Positions 1 to 9,339 are shown, counted from the stretch's first letter. The stretch: 64,000 nucleotides of DNA from Sulfuriferula thiophila (GCF_003864975.1 NZ_BHGL01000033.1:240787-304786); one strand, 5' to 3'. Program-made: numbers and translations. Notes: generated by a model from the letters alone, not told the origin.

Positions 1-2
1 AG

Positions 3-434
3 CTGGTGAGGCGCTTGCTGGAATACGAGCAAATGAAACTGGCAGCTGAACATCTGGACGAATTGCCGCGCGTTGGTCGTGATTATCTGGCAGTAAGCGT
101 GTGGAGCGAGCAGGTGGAAAAACTGCTGCCGCAAATATCCACGGATGATTTGACTCAGGCCTGGCTGGGGCTGCTGGCCCGTTCCGGTACTCGTCGCCAT
201 CATCGGGTAGGGCGTCAGGAGCTGTCGGTGCGTGAAGCGATGGGGCAGATACTGGATGCCTTGCAAGGCGATTTGTTTATGGAGTTTTCCACTCTGTTTG
301 AAGCCGAACTGGGCGTGTCCCATCTGGTGGTAAAATTCCTGGCGATGCTGGAATTAGCCCGTGAACACCGTGTCGAAATCACCCAGAACGAGGATTTCGC
401 GCCAATTTATGTACGATTAGCTCATGTCAATTAA
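3..434 (+). CDS. scpA: Segregation and condensation protein A, 3' part
   Basis: The gene enters from outside the window; the open frame runs from base 3 and gives the last 143 residues of ScpA. ScpA is the kleisin that bridges the SMC heads and, with ScpB, forms the chromosome-condensing complex. The visible part has the ScpA-type '[14 protein letters not shown]' helix near its start and the C-terminal winged-helix region ([18 protein letters not shown]) that binds an SMC head. It overlaps scpB by 11 bases, the usual scpAB arrangement, which supports translational coupling. The start codon and N-terminal half are not visible. Confidence 0.93.
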   Translation: MVRRLLEYEQMKLAAEHLDELPRVGRDYLAVSVWSEQVEKLLPQISTDDLTQAWLGLLARSGTRRHHRVGRQELSVREAMGQILDALQGDLFMEFSTLFEAELGVSHLVVKFLAMLELAREHRVEITQNEDFAPIYVRLAHVN

Positions 435-1002
435 GCACCTTACGGAATTAAAAATAGTACTGGAAACGATATTGTTTGCCAGCGCTGAACCGCTGACGCT
501 GGAGCAGATGCGTGGCGTATTCGATGAGGATCTGGGTGCGGATATGCTGCGTCGGGCATTGGCAGAATTGCGCGATGAATGGCAGGGCAGGGGGGTGGAG
601 CTGGTGATGGTTGCTGACGGCTGGCGCTTTCAGACTCGAGCGGAGTTTCAGCGTTATATGCAACGTATCAACCCGGAAAAGCCGCCCAGATATTCCCGTG
701 CGGTGATGGAAACGCTGGCGATTATTGCATACAAACAGCCGGTTACGCGCGGTGATATTGAAGAAATTCGCGGGGTGGCCGTCAATACGCAGATCATTAA
801 AACGCTGGAGCAGCGTGACTGGATCAAGGTGGTAGGCCATCGTGAAGTGCCGGGCCGGCCTGCGCTCTATGTGACCACCAGGCAGTTGTTGAGTGATTTG
901 AATCTGCGCGCGCTGGATGAGTTGCCGCCATTGGTGGAGCTGGGGAATCTGGTTGCGCCTAACCCGCATACCGCACAACTGGATTTAGCGCAGGAAGACT
1001 AG
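424..1002 (+). CDS. scpB: Segregation and condensation protein B
   Basis: A protein of 192 residues, usual for ScpB. It consists of two winged-helix domains: the first at about residues 8-80 ([18 protein letters not shown]), the second at about 85-160 containing the family signature [20 protein letters not shown]. ScpB dimers bind the ScpA linker in the SMC-ScpAB condensin. The ATG lies inside the end of scpA (11-base overlap). The C-terminal tail after residue 165 is low in recognisable structure. It is probably transcribed with scpA and possibly onward into rluB, although a palindromic promoter candidate lies between scpB and rluB. Confidence 0.95.
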   Translation: MSIKHLTELKIVLETILFASAEPLTLEQMRGVFDEDLGADMLRRALAELRDEWQGRGVELVMVADGWRFQTRAEFQRYMQRINPEKPPRYSRAVMETLAIIAYKQPVTRGDIEEIRGVAVNTQIIKTLEQRDWIKVVGHREVPGRPALYVTTRQLLSDLNLRALDELPPLVELGNLVAPNPHTAQLDLAQED

Positions 1003-1008
1003 AGTTTT

Positions 1009-1034
1009 TGCAGTATAATCATCGATTATACGCA
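1009..1034 (+). promoter_or_regulatory. Palindrome containing a perfect -10 upstream of rluB
   Basis: GTATAAT (1013-1019) and ATTATAC (1025-1031) are perfect inverted arms around a 5-base centre; the outer TGC (1009-1011) and GCA (1032-1034) also match across a one-base bulge. The left arm holds a consensus TATAAT, 31 bases before the rluB ATG. I see no good -35 at 16-18 bases. This may be a -10 combined with an operator, or a weak AT-rich hairpin. Confidence 0.4.
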
Positions 1035-1050
1035 ACAATCTGGATAGATC

Positions 1051-2004
1051 ATGCCCGCTTCCCCTATACGCCGCCCGCGTAAACCTGCAACGCCTCCCGC
1101 CGAACCGAAATTTGCCAAGGATGTGAAATCGTCTCGGGGTGAACGTGCGCCTAAGGCAGAAGCGCCTCGTCGTCATGTGCCGGAAGTCCCTGCGCCCGTT
1201 GCGGAGCCGGTGGAAACCGGCGATGGCGCGCAAAAATTACAAAAAATGCTGGCATCGGCTGGTCTGGGTTCGCGTCGCGAGATGGAGACCTGGATTACTG
1301 CCGGGCGTGTGTCGATTAACGGCGTGACGGCTACATTGGGCGAGCGGGTATCGCCGGGCGACAGAGTGCTGGTGGATAAACGCCCGGTGAAACTGAGTTT
1401 TGACGTGGAACTACCACGCGTGCTGATTTATCACAAGCAGGAAGGTGAAATTGTCAGTCGCGACGATCCTAAAGCACGTAAAACCGTGTTTGATGCGTTA
1501 CCTCGGGTGCGCAACGGCAAATGGGTGGCGATAGGCCGGCTGGATTTCAATACGGAAGGCCTGCTGATTTTTACCACCAGTGGTGAACTGGCTAACCGTT
1601 TGATGCATCCAAGTTTTGAAGTGGAGCGCGAATACACTGTGCGCATCATGGGCGAGTTAAGTCAGGAGCAGATGAAGAGCATGACCGCGGGTGTTGAGCT
1701 GGAAGATGGCATGGCCTATTTCGAGCGAATTGCCGAAATGGGTGGTGAAGGCTCCAACCGCTGGTATCAGGTGATCATCAAAGAAGGGCGTAATCGCGAA
1801 GTGCGCCGTATGTTTGAAAAATTCGGCATGATGGTGAGCCGGCTGATACGGGTGCGTTTCGGCATGGTGAATTTGCCGCCACGGGTTAAACGTGGGCATA
1901 TGCTGGAACTGGAATCCGCCCAGGTCGCAGCGATATTGAAATGGGTGGGCTTGCCGGTGCCGGAACAGTTGCCGCAAAATCGTCCGCAGGATAAAAAGAG
2001 ATAA
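1051..2004 (+). CDS. rluB: 23S rRNA pseudouridine synthase (RluB type)
   Basis: A 317-residue member of the RsuA/RluB family, which isomerises a uridine of 23S rRNA helix 80 to pseudouridine. A basic, proline-rich, probably disordered N-terminus (residues 1-60) is followed by an S4 RNA-binding domain (about 61-110, KLQKMLASAGLGSRREME) and the catalytic domain. The catalytic aspartate is Asp165 in GRLDFNTEG. The late KEGRNREVRRMFE motif is the family signature. The position next to scpAB is very common in Proteobacteria. RluB versus RluE/RluF is decided on the S4 domain and context. Confidence 0.93.
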   Translation: MPASPIRRPRKPATPPAEPKFAKDVKSSRGERAPKAEAPRRHVPEVPAPVAEPVETGDGAQKLQKMLASAGLGSRREMETWITAGRVSINGVTATLGERVSPGDRVLVDKRPVKLSFDVELPRVLIYHKQEGEIVSRDDPKARKTVFDALPRVRNGKWVAIGRLDFNTEGLLIFTTSGELANRLMHPSFEVEREYTVRIMGELSQEQMKSMTAGVELEDGMAYFERIAEMGGEGSNRWYQVIIKEGRNREVRRMFEKFGMMVSRLIRVRFGMVNLPPRVKRGHMLELESAQVAAILKWVGLPVPEQLPQNRPQDKKR

Positions 2005-2007
2005 ATC

Positions 2008-2412
2008 ATGCTGGACTTTATTTTCTTTGACGCCGGAATTCGTGAACGATTCGTGGATTATCTGAAAAGTCTGCTGCTTGCCTGTACCGTGCGTGACGAC
2101 CATTTCGGCTGGGTAGTTGCGGTGCCGGAAGCGCAACTGACGGATGCGCTGATGCATGAGCTGGAGGCGACTTACGACACCTTGCTGGATGAGCAAATGC
2201 GGCTGACTGAACAGCAAGCCGACGGGCTGAAAAGACATGTGGCTGGATTTCATGTCGATTTGCCGGATGGACAAACCAGCATGGTGGCGGTTGCACCGGA
2301 GATTGCCAGCCGCCTGATGGCACATTTCACGCTGGACGAAATTCATGCGCTGTTTGCCGCCGTAGCGCGCAGTGCGTTACAACCTGACAACGATCCGATT
2401 TGTAAAATGTGA
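2008..2412 (+). CDS. Conserved protein of unknown function
   Basis: A 134-residue soluble protein starting three bases after the rluB stop and ending in contact with crcB, so it is almost certainly co-transcribed. I do not recognise a domain. It reads as a compact alpha/beta protein: N-terminal [19 protein letters not shown], a central helical stretch rich in Glu and Gln ([16 protein letters not shown]), then a beta-like segment ending [12 protein letters not shown]. It has no signal peptide, membrane segment or cysteine pair. Tight packing between an rRNA enzyme and fluoride genes suggests a real conserved gene, but no function can be given. Confidence 0.75.
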   Translation: MLDFIFFDAGIRERFVDYLKSLLLACTVRDDHFGWVVAVPEAQLTDALMHELEATYDTLLDEQMRLTEQQADGLKRHVAGFHVDLPDGQTSMVAVAPEIASRLMAHFTLDEIHALFAAVARSALQPDNDPICKM

Positions 2413-2795
2413 TGGGTATCTCAGCGTTCATTGCCATAGGTGTGGGAGCGGCGGTTGGAGCCTGGCTGCGCTGGGGTCTGGGTTTATGGCTGAATCCGCT
2501 ATTCCCGACACTGCCCCTGGGTACATTGACGGCGAACTTGCTGGGTGGCTATCTGATCGGGCTGGCCATTGCCTTCTTTGCTCAGCAACCTGGGCTGTCA
2601 CCGGAATGGCGTTTGCTGATCATTACCGGTTTTCTGGGTGGCCTGACCACCTTCTCAACTTTTTCTGCTGAGATTTTTACCTTGCTATCCCGCCAGCAAT
2701 GGGGCTGGGGCGCACTGTCAGTGAGTCTGCATCTGGCCGGATCGGTATTGATGACCGGTTTGGGCGTCTGGACGTATAAGGTATTGAGAGGTTAA
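2412..2795 (+). CDS. crcB: Fluoride channel CrcB/Fluc
   Basis: A 127-residue protein with four hydrophobic segments, as expected for a dual-topology dimeric fluoride channel of the inner membrane. Diagnostic sequences are LRWGLG near the start, the [14 protein letters not shown] helix with its conserved Asn, and [13 protein letters not shown], which carries the Phe and Thr residues lining the pore and the sodium site. The ATG overlaps the previous stop by one base (TGATG); a GTG three bases earlier would add one residue. The downstream DUF190 gene is a frequent companion. I saw no fluoride riboswitch ahead of the operon. Confidence 0.94.
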   Translation: MGISAFIAIGVGAAVGAWLRWGLGLWLNPLFPTLPLGTLTANLLGGYLIGLAIAFFAQQPGLSPEWRLLIITGFLGGLTTFSTFSAEIFTLLSRQQWGWGALSVSLHLAGSVLMTGLGVWTYKVLRG

Positions 2796-2797
2796 TC

Positions 2798-3109
2798 ATG
2801 GAGCAAATCTGTTTGCGTTTATATGCGCGCGAAGGTCAGCAACACCAGCGTCATTTGCTGTCTGACTGGTTGCTGGACAGTGCGCGTCAACTGGGTGTTG
2901 CAGGCGGAACTGTGTTGCGTGCCAGTGCTGGTTTCGGGCGTCACGGTTTGCAGGAGGATAGTTTTTTTGAACTCGGCGGTGAGTTGCCGGTGATCATTGA
3001 ACTGGTACTGTCCCAAGCGCAGGCTGAAGCAATGCTGGCGCTATGTGCTGAACAAGGGTTGCATCTGTTCTATACCCGCATGTCGGTAACCTCTGGCATA
3101 ACTGTTTAA
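2798..3109 (+). CDS. DUF190 family PII-like protein
   Basis: A 103-residue protein of the DUF190 family, which adopts a PII-like ferredoxin fold and is often encoded beside CrcB. Family features seen are RLYAREGQQ near the N-terminus, the ASAGFGRHG turn and the second-half segment ELPVIIELV. It starts two bases after the crcB stop and ends three bases before the next gene. The role is unproven; linkage suggests modulation of, or sensing for, the fluoride channel. Function is inferred from context only. Confidence 0.85.
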   Translation: MEQICLRLYAREGQQHQRHLLSDWLLDSARQLGVAGGTVLRASAGFGRHGLQEDSFFELGGELPVIIELVLSQAQAEAMLALCAEQGLHLFYTRMSVTSGITV

Positions 3110-3112
3110 TCG

Positions 3113-3871
3113 ATGACAGGATTGCTTGATCAGTTCGTGCTGTTTATCGCCTCATTTGCGGCGAACTGGTTTTCGGCTTTATCCGGTGGTGGCGCAGGGT
3201 TGATACAGTTCCCGATGCTGATTTTTCTGGGCTTGCCGTTTGCCGTAGCACTGGCGACGCATAAAGTTGCCAGTGTCGCACTGGGCCTGGGTGCAACTCT
3301 GCGCCACTTGAAAAACAACCAGTTCGAGCGGCGTTTCTCGCTAATTATTCTGGGTGCCGGGTTGCCTGGTGTAGTACTGGGAGCAAGTGTGATTCTCGCT
3401 ATCCCCCCTAAACTGGCGATGTTTGCGTTAGGGGTGTTAACTTTTGGGCTGGGCATTTATTCGGTATTCAAACCCAAACTCGGTATGGACTACGCGCCCC
3501 GTAATCAGTCCGGTCGCGCGCTGTTGATCGGTATGCTGGGTCTGTTTGTGGTTGGCTTTCTGAATGGCTCGGTGACGTCGGGTACTGGCCTGTTTCTGAC
3601 CATCTGGCTGATTCGCTATTTCGGCCTCGACTATCAGCGTGCTGTGGCATATACCCTGGTGCTGTGCGGTTTGTTATGGAATGGCACGGGTGCGCTGGTG
3701 CTGGGTTATCTTGGCCATATTGCATGGGACTGGATGCCGGCTTTGCTCGCCGGATCGATACTGGGCGGCTATCTGGGCAGTCATATTGCCATCAAAAAAG
3801 GCAATTTGTGGATCAAACGCGCGTTTGAAATAGTGACGATCCTGATCGGATTGAAGTTAATCTGGGGTTAA
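3113..3871 (+). CDS. TauE/SafE (TSUP) family anion exporter
   Basis: A 252-residue polytopic membrane protein with about eight hydrophobic segments. The N-terminal repeat NWFSALSGGGAGLIQFPML and the mid-protein partner GFLNGSVTSGTGLFLTIWL are the two half-repeats characteristic of TauE/SafE permeases, which move sulfite, sulfoacetate or other small anions across the inner membrane. The substrate cannot be read from sequence. It starts three bases after the DUF190 gene, so it belongs to the crcB transcript. Confidence 0.88.
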   Translation: MTGLLDQFVLFIASFAANWFSALSGGGAGLIQFPMLIFLGLPFAVALATHKVASVALGLGATLRHLKNNQFERRFSLIILGAGLPGVVLGASVILAIPPKLAMFALGVLTFGLGIYSVFKPKLGMDYAPRNQSGRALLIGMLGLFVVGFLNGSVTSGTGLFLTIWLIRYFGLDYQRAVAYTLVLCGLLWNGTGALVLGYLGHIAWDWMPALLAGSILGGYLGSHIAIKKGNLWIKRAFEIVTILIGLKLIWG

Positions 3872-3877
3872 AAGACA

Positions 3878-4537
3878 ATGAATCTAACCGATAGTTTATT
3901 ACCCTCGACGCTGGGCTGGCTGTGGATAGTGTTTGCGCTGGTGCTGGCTTGGTCGCTGCGTTCTGCGCCGTGGCCGGTGTTGCGTAAGCCGGGCATACTC
4001 AATCTCATGCTCGGTGCGTGTGTGCTGGTGCTGGGTTTCTGGCAAATCAAGGCGGGTATACGTCCCGGTCTGAATCTGCACATCCTGGGTGCAACTTTGC
4101 TGACTTTGCTGTTCGGCCCCTGGTTCGCGTTACTGGGGTTGATGCTGGTGCTGTTGCTTACCACGTTCTGGGATGGTGCATGGCATGCGTTTGCACTGAA
4201 TGCTTTACTGATGGGGGTGGTGCCGGTCACGGTAAGCTGGTGGTTGTATCGCTTGACCGATCGCTATTTGCCCAACCATCTGTTCATTTATATTTTCATT
4301 AATGGTTTTGTCGGAGCGGCGCTGTCCGTGGCGCTAACCGGTGTGGCAGTGACCTTGTCCCTGGCGGAAATGGGTGCCTACGCGCTAATGGATTTAGTGC
4401 ACACCTATTTACCGTATTTCCTGTTGATGGCCTGGTCGGAAGCGGTGACTACCGGCATGTTGATTACCGTGTTGGTCGTATATCGCCCGCAATGGGTGGC
4501 GACATTTGATGATAAGCATTACGTAGATAATAAATGA
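3878..4537 (+). CDS. CbiM-like integral membrane protein
   Basis: A 219-residue protein with six or seven membrane spans, resembling the CbiM/energy-coupling-factor permease family. The LNLHILGATLLTLLFGPW segment parallels the conserved His-containing helix of CbiM. It lacks the N-terminal metal-binding MHI motif expected of a true cobalt or nickel CbiM, and no ECF ATPase or CbiQ gene lies nearby, so metal uptake cannot be claimed. It overlaps hrpA by four bases (ATGA) and follows the TauE-like gene closely. It should be read as an orphan membrane protein of this family. Confidence 0.65.
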   Translation: MNLTDSLLPSTLGWLWIVFALVLAWSLRSAPWPVLRKPGILNLMLGACVLVLGFWQIKAGIRPGLNLHILGATLLTLLFGPWFALLGLMLVLLLTTFWDGAWHAFALNALLMGVVPVTVSWWLYRLTDRYLPNHLFIYIFINGFVGAALSVALTGVAVTLSLAEMGAYALMDLVHTYLPYFLLMAWSEAVTTGMLITVLVVYRPQWVATFDDKHYVDNK

Positions 4538-7500
4538 CAGAAACAACCAGCGTTACGCCACGTTACTGGCAACCGTCCTCAATTAATTATCCCGAAGCTC
4601 TGCCCGTCTCAGCGCGACACCAGGAAATCAGTGCAGCGATACAGCAGCATCAAGCCATTATTGTTTGCGGCGCAACCGGTTCGGGAAAAACCACGCAATT
4701 GCCGAAAATCTGTCTGGATGCCGGACGCGGGCAGCTCGGGCGTATCGCCTGTACCCAGCCGCGCCGTATCGCGGCACGTACCGTGGCTTCACGCGTGGCG
4801 CAGGAGCTGGGTACGCGAGTGGGTGAGGGGGTCGGCTACAAGGTGCGCTTCAGCGATCAGGTGCGCGCCGACAGCGTGATCAAGGTACTTACCGATGGTA
4901 TGTTGCTGGCTGAAACCACCGGCAATCGCGATCTGCGTGAATACGACACCATCATCATCGACGAGGCGCATGAGCGCAGTCTGAATATTGATTTTCTGTT
5001 GGGTTACCTGCGCCAGCTAATGACGCGCCGGCCTGAGTTGAAGATCATTATTACTTCGGCGACCATTGACGCCGACCGTTTCTCTAAACACTTTAATAAT
5101 GCGCCGGTAATCGAGGTGTCGGGACGGACTTATTCGGTGGAAATCCGTTACCGACCCATCCTTGCGCCTGAACGTCTTGAAGACGGGCAGAAAGCCCGCG
5201 AGACCGATGAGGAGCGCGTTACCCAGGCGATACTGGATGCGACAGATGAGCTGGTGCGGCTGGGTGAGGGCGATATCCTGGTGTTTCTGCCGGGTGAGCG
5301 TGAAATCCGCGATACAGCCGAAGCCTTGCGCAAACATCATCCGCCGCATACCGAGATTTTGCCGCTGTTTGCGCGGCTGTCGGTCAAAGAGCAGGAGCGT
5401 ATCTTTCAGCCGACCAATGCGCGACGTATCGTGCTGGCGACTAACGTGGCGGAGACCTCACTGACTGTGCCGGGAATTCGCTACGTTATTGATCCGGGTT
5501 ATGCGCGCATATTGCGTTACTCGGCGCGAAATAAAGTCGATCAATTGCTCACCGAGCCAGTATCACAAGCATCAGCCAACCAGCGCTCGGGGCGTTGCGG
5601 CCGGGTCGCTGCCGGGGTATGCATCCGTTTGTATTCCGAGCAGGAATATGCGGGCCGCCCGGAATATACCGATCCGGAAATTCTGCGCACTTCGCTGGCG
5701 GGCGTGATCTTGCGCATGTCGGCATTGCGGCTGGGGCAGCCAACTGATTTTCCATTCCTGGATGCGCCTGCGCCACGGCTGATCGCGGATGGCTATCAGC
5801 TGCTGGAAGAGCTGAATGCGGTGGATAGCACACGGCGGCTGACAGCGGTAGGCAAACAGTTGGCACGCTTGCCGCTGGATCCGAAAATCGGTCGGGTAGT
5901 ATTGGCGGCGCAACAATTTGGCTGTTTGCGCGAGGCGTTGATATTGTGTGCGGCGTTATCCGTGCAGGACCCGCGTGAGCGCCCTGCAGCGCAAGCCGGT
6001 GCGGCAGATGACCGGCATCGGGCGTTTGCTGATGAGGCTTCGGATTTTGCCGGTTTGCTTAAATTGTGGGAATTCTATGATGACGCACTACGCCATAAGA
6101 AATCCAATCGCAAACTGCAGGAAACCTGCCGCGAGCATTTTCTCAATCCTACCCGTTTGCGGGAATGGCGTGAGGTGCATGGGCAGCTGGCGACAACCGC
6201 AAGTGAGCTGGGGTTAGTGGAGAATGCCGAGCCAGCCAATTACGAAGCGATTCATAAAGCCTTGTTGACAGGATTCCTTGGCAATATCGGCGTGAAAATG
6301 GACGAAGGTGGCTTTCAGGGTGCGCGCGGGATCAAGTTCTATGTGCATCCCGGCTCGGCGCTGGCGAAGAAGCCGCCGAAATGGGTGATGGCGGCTGAAC
6401 TGATCGAAACGACTCGGCTGTATGCGCGTACGGTGGCGAAGATAGAACCGGAATGGCTGGAAGCGATTGCCGCGCATCTGTTGAAACGCCATTACTTTGA
6501 TCCGCACTGGCAGAAGAAAACAGCGCAGGTAAGCGCCTTCGAGCAAGTGCAGTTATTTGGCCTGATTATCATTCCACGGCGCAGCATCCATTACGGCACG
6601 GTTGATCCAGTAGAGAGCCGCCGGATTTTTATCCGTTCTGCGCTGGTGGCAGGTGAATTTGAGACGCGTGCGGCATTCTTTGCACATAACCAGCAACTGC
6701 TCAATGAAGTCAGCGAGCTGGAACACAAGGCGCGCCGGCAGGATGTGCTGGTAGATGAGGAGCGGTTGTTTGCGTTCTTTGATGCACGGATCCCGGCGGA
6801 TATCGTTAATGGCAGCGGATTCGAACGCTGGCGGCGTGAGGCGGAGCGGACTAACCCGCGGCTATTGTATTTAAGCCGCGATGACGTGATGCGCCACGAT
6901 GCCGGCAGCATCACCGAAGACTGGTTTCCGCAGGCCTTGCAATGGGATGGCCTGAGCTTGCCGCTGCAGTACCGGTTTGAGCCGGGGCATGTACTGGATG
7001 GGGTAACCGTAACCATACCGCTGGCGTTGCTGAATGCCTTGCCTGCCTGGCGTTTTGACTGGCTGGTGCCGGGTATGTTGCGGGAAAAACTGAGCTGGTA
7101 TGTGAAAGCGCTACCTAAACATTTACGCCGGGTGTTCGTGCCGGTGCCGGATACGGTGACGGCGGTGATGTCAGCACTGACGCCGACTGCGCCATTGACC
7201 GAGGCGTTGGCTGCCTGGCTGGCGAAACGCAGCGGCCTTAAAATAACAGCCAATGATTGGCAGGATGCACCGCCGCTGCACTTGCAAATGAATTTCCGCG
7301 TAGTTGACGAGCGTGGGCAGGAATTGGGCATGGGGCGTGAAATTCAGGCGTTGCGCGAGCAGTTGGGTGAAGCCGCGCAGCTGACTTTCAGTGCACCGGA
7401 TAATACCTTTGAACAAACCGGATTTAAACGCTGGGAGTTTGGTGATGTGCCGGAGTCGCTGCCGTTTACCCGTGCCGGTCAGTCAGTCACCGGCTATCCC

Positions 7501-8265
7501 GCGATTATCGATGAGCAGGACAGTGTGGCATTACGTTTGCTGGATACGCCGGCTGCTGCTGAGCGCGCGCACCGGCATGGGGTAGTGCGTTTATGCCGGA
7601 TGAATCTGGTTGATCAGTTTAAATATCTGGAGAAAAACATCCCGGATTTTACGCGGCTGGCATTGGTATATCGGCAGTTTGGTGATGCGGATACCTTACG
7701 TGAAGCTTTGCTGGCAGCTATCGCCGAGCGTGCCTGTCTGGGCGATGATCCGTTGCCGCGTACCAACGTACAATTCGACGCGCAGCTGGTTCGGGCGCGG
7801 GCACGCATCAAACCAGTTGCTGATGCGTTAACACGTATCGTTGCACAAGTGCTGGCTTTGCATCAGCAGTTAACACCCAGACTGAAGACACCTTGGCCGC
7901 ATGTGACCAAGGATGTTGCTGCGCAATTGCAGCAGCTGGTTTATCCCGGCTTCATCACCGCGACGCCATGGTTGCGCCTGCAGCATCTACCGCGTTATCT
8001 GCAGGGTATGCAGCAGCGACTGGATAAACTGCCGGATCGGTTGGCGCAAGATCAACAGCATACGACGATGCTGGCGACGCTGACCGCGCAAATGCAGGCG
8101 CGTGAGCTGAAGCATCGCAAAGCGGGTGTGGATGATCCACAACTGGAGGAGTTTCGCTGGCAACTGGAAGAGCTGCGTATTTCCTTATTTGCACAGCAGT
8201 TAAAAACACCACAGCCAGTGTCGATCAAGCGCTTGCAGAAAATGTGGGAGTCGGTACAGGGTTAA
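4534..8265 (+). CDS. hrpA: ATP-dependent RNA helicase HrpA (DEAH box)
   Basis: A 1243-residue DEAH/RHA helicase, close to the size of E. coli HrpA. Walker A is GATGSGKTT at residues 46-54; the DEAH box is in IIIDEAHERSLN; motif III is SATID; motif VI is QRSGRCGR. Helicase-associated and OB-fold regions follow, then the long C-terminal DUF3418 region ending in a basic coiled segment. HrpA helps resolve stalled ribosomes on mRNA. The start overlaps the previous gene by four bases. The gene is closed by the bidirectional terminator at 8287-8316. Confidence 0.96.
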   Translation: MTETTSVTPRYWQPSSINYPEALPVSARHQEISAAIQQHQAIIVCGATGSGKTTQLPKICLDAGRGQLGRIACTQPRRIAARTVASRVAQELGTRVGEGVGYKVRFSDQVRADSVIKVLTDGMLLAETTGNRDLREYDTIIIDEAHERSLNIDFLLGYLRQLMTRRPELKIIITSATIDADRFSKHFNNAPVIEVSGRTYSVEIRYRPILAPERLEDGQKARETDEERVTQAILDATDELVRLGEGDILVFLPGEREIRDTAEALRKHHPPHTEILPLFARLSVKEQERIFQPTNARRIVLATNVAETSLTVPGIRYVIDPGYARILRYSARNKVDQLLTEPVSQASANQRSGRCGRVAAGVCIRLYSEQEYAGRPEYTDPEILRTSLAGVILRMSALRLGQPTDFPFLDAPAPRLIADGYQLLEELNAVDSTRRLTAVGKQLARLPLDPKIGRVVLAAQQFGCLREALILCAALSVQDPRERPAAQAGAADDRHRAFADEASDFAGLLKLWEFYDDALRHKKSNRKLQETCREHFLNPTRLREWREVHGQLATTASELGLVENAEPANYEAIHKALLTGFLGNIGVKMDEGGFQGARGIKFYVHPGSALAKKPPKWVMAAELIETTRLYARTVAKIEPEWLEAIAAHLLKRHYFDPHWQKKTAQVSAFEQVQLFGLIIIPRRSIHYGTVDPVESRRIFIRSALVAGEFETRAAFFAHNQQLLNEVSELEHKARRQDVLVDEERLFAFFDARIPADIVNGSGFERWRREAERTNPRLLYLSRDDVMRHDAGSITEDWFPQALQWDGLSLPLQYRFEPGHVLDGVTVTIPLALLNALPAWRFDWLVPGMLREKLSWYVKALPKHLRRVFVPVPDTVTAVMSALTPTAPLTEALAAWLAKRSGLKITANDWQDAPPLHLQMNFRVVDERGQELGMGREIQALREQLGEAAQLTFSAPDNTFEQTGFKRWEFGDVPESLPFTRAGQSVTGYPAIIDEQDSVALRLLDTPAAAERAHRHGVVRLCRMNLVDQFKYLEKNIPDFTRLALVYRQFGDADTLREALLAAIAERACLGDDPLPRTNVQFDAQLVRARARIKPVADALTRIVAQVLALHQQLTPRLKTPWPHVTKDVAAQLQQLVYPGFITATPWLRLQHLPRYLQGMQQRLDKLPDRLAQDQQHTTMLATLTAQMQARELKHRKAGVDDPQLEEFRWQLEELRISLFAQQLKTPQPVSIKRLQKMWESVQG

Positions 8266-8286
8266 TGATGTGAATATTCAGACAAT

Positions 8287-8316
8287 AAAAAAGCCGCAGA
8301 TATCTGCGGCTTTTTT
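8287..8316. terminator. Bidirectional intrinsic terminator (hrpA / OmpA-family gene)
   Basis: The perfect stem GCCGCAG (8293-8299) and CTGCGGC (8304-8310) has an ATAT loop. It is flanked by six A on the left and six T on the right, so each strand has a GC hairpin followed by a U-run. It sits between two converging genes, 22 bases after the hrpA stop. Confidence 0.93.
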
Positions 8317-8334
8317 ATGTGTTGCTAATGATGC

Positions 8335-9339
8335 TTAGTTCAGGATTTCGATTTCTACGCGACGGTTTTCTGCGCGGCCAGCTTTGGTCTTGTTGCTGGC
8401 GATAGGCTTGGTCTTGCCGTAACCTTTGGTGGTCATGCGGCTAGCAGCAATGCCTTTAGATTCCATGTATTTTTTCACGGTTTCAGCACGCTTTTCAGAT
8501 AACTTCATGTTGTATTTTTCTGAGCCGATGCTGTCGGTATGGCCAGAAATTTCAACATTGATATCTGAATACTGGGTCAAAGTCTTGACGTTTTCATCAA
8601 GCTTTAATTTGCCAGCAGGGCGTAAAGTTGCCTTGTTGAAATCGAAGTTAGTGCCTTCCAGGATGATCTTGGTGTGAGCAGCTGGACGGACAACTTCCGG
8701 GGCTGGAGCAGGTGCTGGCTCTGGAGCCGGTGCTGGAGCAACGTAAGGAGCCGGTGCTGGAGCTGGTGCCGGAGCCGGTGCTGGAGCAACTGGCGCTGCG
8801 CCCAATGGAATTACCAGGCCAGCGCTAACAATCCAGTCGCTTGGGTTGATGCTTGGGTTGGAACCAACATTGTCGGTGTAACGATAACGCACATCGGAAC
8901 GGAAACCTACGCCGTTAAACATTTTCATGAAACCGATACCTGCGTTAGCTGCGAAGTTGGTTTCGTTCAAGTTATGCGCACGGCTGTTCAAACCACCAAT
9001 ACCAGCAACCAGGTATGGAGCGAAATCAGCATTGCGATTGAAGAAATACAGGGCATCAACGCTCAAACCGGTGTTATCCAGTGAGCCGGAGTTGCCTGAA
9101 CCATTCTTAGCGCTATGTGATGCAAAGTTTGCATTCAATTCCAGATTGATGCTTTCGGTAATTGGCTTACCTACAGCAACGCCGAAACCGATTGCGTCAT
9201 CCACACCCCAGTCTTTATCGGTAAAGGTATAGTTAACGTTTGGTGCGATGTAAGTACGGGTATCCATGTCTGCAGCAGCAGCCTGGCCAGCCAGTAATAC
9301 ACAAGACATTGCAACAAGATTGCGTAAGGTACGGGACAT
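8335..9339 (-). CDS. OmpA-family outer-membrane protein
   Basis: A 334-residue protein. A signal peptide (residues 1-23, ending AGQAAAA) precedes an eight-strand-type beta barrel (about 25-185). An Ala-Pro repeat linker follows (about 188-225), then an OmpA C-terminal peptidoglycan-binding domain (FDFNKATLRP, ISGHTDSIGS, NRRVEIEI) to the last residue. It anchors the outer membrane to the wall. The start was chosen at the ATG preceded by AGGAGA; an upstream ATG would add 14 residues without signal-peptide character. The linker is encoded by near-repeats (8696-8795) that could vary in copy number. It is monocistronic, with its own terminator. Confidence 0.92.
   Translation of the reverse strand: MSRTLRNLVAMSCVLLAGQAAAADMDTRTYIAPNVNYTFTDKDWGVDDAIGFGVAVGKPITESINLELNANFASHSAKNGSGNSGSLDNTGLSVDALYFFNRNADFAPYLVAGIGGLNSRAHNLNETNFAANAGIGFMKMFNGVGFRSDVRYRYTDNVGSNPSINPSDWIVSAGLVIPLGAAPVAPAPAPAPAPAPAPYVAPAPAPEPAPAPAPEVVRPAAHTKIILEGTNFDFNKATLRPAGKLKLDENVKTLTQYSDINVEISGHTDSIGSEKYNMKLSEKRAETVKKYMESKGIAASRMTTKGYGKTKPIASNKTKAGRAENRRVEIEILN

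Noticed and set aside
2405-2415. A fluoride riboswitch before crcB
   Set aside because: crcB follows the preceding gene with a one-base overlap, leaving no leader, and I saw no fluoride-riboswitch motif ahead of the operon.
6591-7331. A 246-codon minus-strand open frame opposite hrpA
   Set aside because: It is Ser- and Arg-rich with no family match and is antisense to conserved helicase sequence.
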